Shown here: positions 62,001 to 64,000 of the stretch, piece after piece | How positions within the stretch are numbered: position 1 is the stretch's first letter | Layout: every line of letters starts with the position of its first letter | Assembly (NCBI GenBank): GCA_947034885.2 | Contig: OX344749.2 | Location: 9,873,501-9,937,500 of the forward strand | Source of the DNA: Thuidium tamariscinum | Taxonomy: Eukaryota; Streptophyta; Bryopsida; Hypnales; Thuidiaceae | Reading direction: 5' to 3' | DNA length: 64,000 nucleotides | The notes under the pieces: model-generated | Told to the model about the DNA's origin: nothing | Seen by the model: only the letters and a program-made list of their open reading frames with translations | Databases searched by the model: none | Position numbers and translations under genes: made by a program

Positions 62001-64000
62001 TCTGGATCTTCAATCCAGCAGTGTCCAGAAGTTGGGGGGTGCTCTCAATACCCGTCTGACGTGGCTCGGATTCGAGCCACGTCAGCCGGGTATTGAGAGC
62101 ACCCCCCAACTTCTGGACACTTATAAAAAAAATTCTAATTTATCCTCTTCATTTTAAAAAAAGCTTACGCGAACAACCATCTAAAGTTGATTTTTGAAAT
62201 TTTGAAAGATTTTTGTGTAAATCTTATCAATATTTAATTGGAACGAGTTTCAAGAAGTTTTTCATGCGAATTGTATGATTTTTGAACTAGAAGAAGCTCT
62301 AATTTTTGGATTACAATGATCTACGTAACCAAGATTGATAGTCTGGAAAATTGAATTTTTTGCAATTGTGGTTTTACTTAAAGATATGGGTTGATCACGT
62401 ACGGAAAGCAGTCACAGTATTCTCAGTTGTGATGCAATTTCAATTTTGCAATTTATTAGTTGCCATTGTAAAACCTCTATATCTTTACAAAATCATTTAA
62501 ATCCAAATTCTTTGCATACTTCTTACTTATGTTATTGGAAGCTAATATGAGGTATTGTCTTTTATTCTGTATTTCAAACAGAGAAGTGATGGTGCAGGCT
62601 CATCTTCACCTATATTAGAGCCCCCAAGAGGCCCTATGGTTCATGAAGCAGGACCCTCACAGACTCCTACATCAAGGCGCCCAAGTAAGGAGGTCTCCAG
62701 TGATAAAGAGGAGGCAGGAGGACCAGACTTGGTAAGTTTTGGAGATGTCATGGATGTCGCTGAGCGTGCGGTAGATGCTTTCCAAAGTTCCGTGCTTAGT
62801 CGCGTCAGTGACCCGAATGTAGGAAGGCGAAGGCATGCCTTGAGGCTTGCTCAGATTGCTAGAAGAAAGGGATTTAGGTGTTTGTCTTCAGAGAGCTCGG
62901 AGACTGAGTATAGCTCTGAGTTGCAAGTCTCCATCACTATTGATGGTCCACCACTGCAAGAGACATGTACTTGTGCTTGTAGTGGTCCTATAGGTCCACA
63001 GGTTCCAGTCTTCATTCACCTCAGCTTAGATTCTGAGGAAGATGTAGAGATTGACTAGGTTCTGTTTTTCCAAAAAGTTTTATATTCAAATGGCACTATA
63101 AAGCCTTACATATTTCAAAATTAATGTTTTACTTATGTACTCTATCTTTTGAAAGTTTATCTCTCAATTCAACTTGAATTCTTCTTTGCATTTTTGTGTT
63201 ATAAAGGTAGGCTTGTGGTCATACATTTATGGATGTTTTATTATTGCAGATGGAAGTGTCTCCAGTAGTTCTTTCCCAAGAAGAAACTATCATGGAAACC
63301 CAAAACATGGATGTTACAAGTCACCCTCCATTGGTGGTGAAGCGAGGAGAGGAGTCACAAGTGAAGACGTGGTGGAGGAATTCATGGATGAAGATGACAA
63401 GGACTTGTTGGAGGATGACCTCCGCCAATATCACAAGGTAGACTCTGTGAATACCATTGCAGGCTTGAGGATGAAGCCTGATCATCTGTTTCGGCTTGAA
63501 ATTCCCTTATGCCGGATGGTAGCGATGCCCATGGTAGGACCTACTTTGTCTTGCGATCTTGAATTGCTTGAACACGAATTTGCAAAGGGCTACCTCGACG
63601 GGGCAGCAGTTTTCTATGTCACAACCACAAATGAAGCCGGAGAAAGCTCCAAATTCACAGAGGAGGAGATAGAGAAATGGAGGCCTTTATGGAGAGAGAA
63701 GAATGAGATCTTTGAAGCCCACATCTAGTCTGTTCCGGAATTGAGTTTCTTGAAGAACTTAAAGTTCTTTGTGTGTGATGGGAATCACCGCCTGTTGTCA
63801 TGGATGAATCATATTTCCCGGCTGCACTCCAAGGACATAACTTGGCACTATGCAGTGGACTCAATTGTGTTGGACACAAAGGGCAAAATCGAGGTAGCTA
63901 TGCATGTCATGCATGACATTAACAAGTAAGTTGTTTACTTGAATTTGGTCTTTGAAGTTTTGTTTTATGTTTTTAGAAAATTTTGAAACTATTTCATCTT
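59080..64000 (+). CDS. Transposon-associated acidic protein with DGNHR (ParB/Srx-like) motif, partial
   Basis: Likely exons: 59080 (or ATG 59191) to 59385, 62582 to about 63050, 63250-63925, continuing past the window (donor AA|GTAAGT at 63926). Exon 1 is basic (MTKRSRG). Exon 2 is Ser/Pro-rich and then has AERAVDAF and RRHALRLAQIARRKG. Exon 3 has an acidic stretch (VEEFMDEDDKDLLEDDL), a conserved-looking block EIPLCRMVAMPMVGPTL, and FVCDGNHRLLSW. The DG-x-HR signature is typical of ParB/sulfiredoxin-fold domains and DGQHR proteins, so I infer that fold. A single TAG at 63726-63728 lies in frame between FEAHI and SVPEL. The donor of exon 2 is uncertain; a TAG at 63056 would end it if unspliced. 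Divergent from the MULE gene, so perhaps an accessory gene of the same element. Family not firmly known to me. Confidence 0.5.
60122..60430 (+). repeat. 75-bp tandem repeat, one G-box per unit
   Basis: Four units and a partial fifth; CACGTG cores at 60124, 60199, 60273 and 60349, then a decayed CACATG at 60423. Spacing is 74-76 bp. Most G-boxes read CCACGTGTC, an ACGT-core site of plant bZIP and bHLH factors; the half-way position of each unit has a second ACGT-like or CCATGTC site. It could be a promoter/enhancer or transposase-binding subterminal repeats. Confidence 0.85.
60885..60968 (+). CDS. Possible alternative first coding exon of the DGNHR gene
   Basis: 28 codons from ATG to CAG|GTGCAC, a good donor, ending in phase 0 as exon 1 does. 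The peptide starts MKRSTRSRARQG and is basic and Pro-rich, similar in character to MTKRSRGAAK of the upstream exon. It sits directly downstream of the G-box array, so a promoter there would use it. No transcript evidence. Confidence 0.3.
61254..61327. repeat. GGGGGTCC palindrome, cluster copy 1
   Basis: AGGGGGTCCTG at left, CAGGACCCCCT at right, imperfect pairing between, with CTCAGATCCGAGG at the centre. Confidence 0.7.
61531..61604. repeat. GGGGTCC palindrome, cluster copy 2
   Basis: TTGGGGTCCTGGCAG at left and AGAGGACCCCCC at right, with the perfect palindrome CTCGGATCCGAG at the centre (61562-61573). Confidence 0.7.
61807..61904. repeat. GGGGGTCC palindrome, cluster copy 3
   Basis: TGTCCAAAATTTTGGGGGTC at left, GACCCCCAAACTTCTGGACA at right, centre CCTCAGATCCGAGACACG. 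A detached piece of the right arm (CCGGGAAGTGCGAGGACCCC) is repeated at 61968-61990. Confidence 0.75.
62021..62120. repeat. Near-perfect 100-bp hairpin, cluster copy 4
   Basis: Arms 62021-62068 and 62073-62120 are reverse complements at 47 of 48 positions, around a 4-nt loop. Outer bases are GTGTCCAGAAGTTGGGGGGT and inner bases GACGTGGCTCG. Shares termini with copy 3 (TGTCCA..TGGACA). Such pairing is far beyond chance. Confidence 0.92.

Larger units (their letters stand above)
59386..62581 (+). other. 3.2-kb interval, probable intron with G-box array and palindromes
   Basis: Starts with AAT|GTAAGA and ends CAAACAG|AGA, so it can be spliced in phase 0. The right two thirds (60100-62120) are much more GC/CpG-rich than the rest of the spacer DNA and contain the tandem G-box array, a possible extra exon at 60885 and the GGGGGTCC palindromes. 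An internal promoter here is plausible. Confidence 0.5.

Noticed and set aside
1..64000. CRISPR arrays, bacterial operons, tRNA or rRNA genes
   Set aside because: Tandem repeats seen are not spacer-repeat arrays; the DNA is plant nuclear; no tRNA cloverleaf or rRNA sequence was noticed.

Overview
The window is nuclear DNA of a land plant. Evidence: split genes with GT..AG introns, plant-only families (a plastid-type alpha/beta hydrolase, a methylesterase of the MES11-15 type, a plant PAN/Apple-like membrane protein), TTTAGGG-type telomeric heptamers, a telo box, and plant transposon classes (Stowaway, CACTA, MULE, LTR). Moderate introns, AT-rich repeat-laden spacers, and WRKY-GCM/SWIM transposase and DGNHR proteins that I loosely associate with non-seed plants make a fern, lycophyte or bryophyte lineage my guess, but the species cannot be fixed from sequence alone.

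Layout: 1-35.4 kb is a gene-bearing part with four good genes: a 13-exon chloroplast-targeted alpha/beta hydrolase (1538-6500, +), a 7-exon single-pass membrane protein with a cysteine-rich Apple-like domain (18402-22184, +), an 8-exon NIFK/Nop15-like nucleolar RRM protein (26058-27985, +), and a 5-exon MES11-like methylesterase (35404-32076, -) that has Asn where the catalytic Ser should be. An unidentified small coding segment lies at 31390-31700. The spaces between genes hold several families of short inverted-repeat elements, many present in two or more copies inside the window.

35.4-54.2 kb has no host gene I can support. It is AT-rich and made of nested repeats: a 90-bp Stowaway MITE, a MITE with TGAGCC ends, a young and structurally complete LTR element (41706-45648, TSD ATAGT) whose only large ORF is a 507-aa coiled-coil protein with no gag/pol domain, a 684-bp foldback, and a 202-bp palindrome with CACTA ends.

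54.2-64 kb is a transposon-derived locus with two divergent genes. On the minus strand is a MULE-type transposase (WRKY/GCM-like zinc finger, RNase H-like core, SWIM finger) interrupted by in-frame stops. On the plus strand, and running off the window, is a multi-exon gene with an acidic region and a DG-N-HR motif reminiscent of ParB/sulfiredoxin-fold proteins, also split by one TAG. The 3.2-kb interval between its first and second exons contains a 75-bp tandem array carrying one CACGTG G-box per unit and a cluster of related GC-rich palindromes, one a nearly perfect 100-bp hairpin. This divergent pair with its G-box array and palindromes, and the coiled-coil LTR element, are the least ordinary things here.
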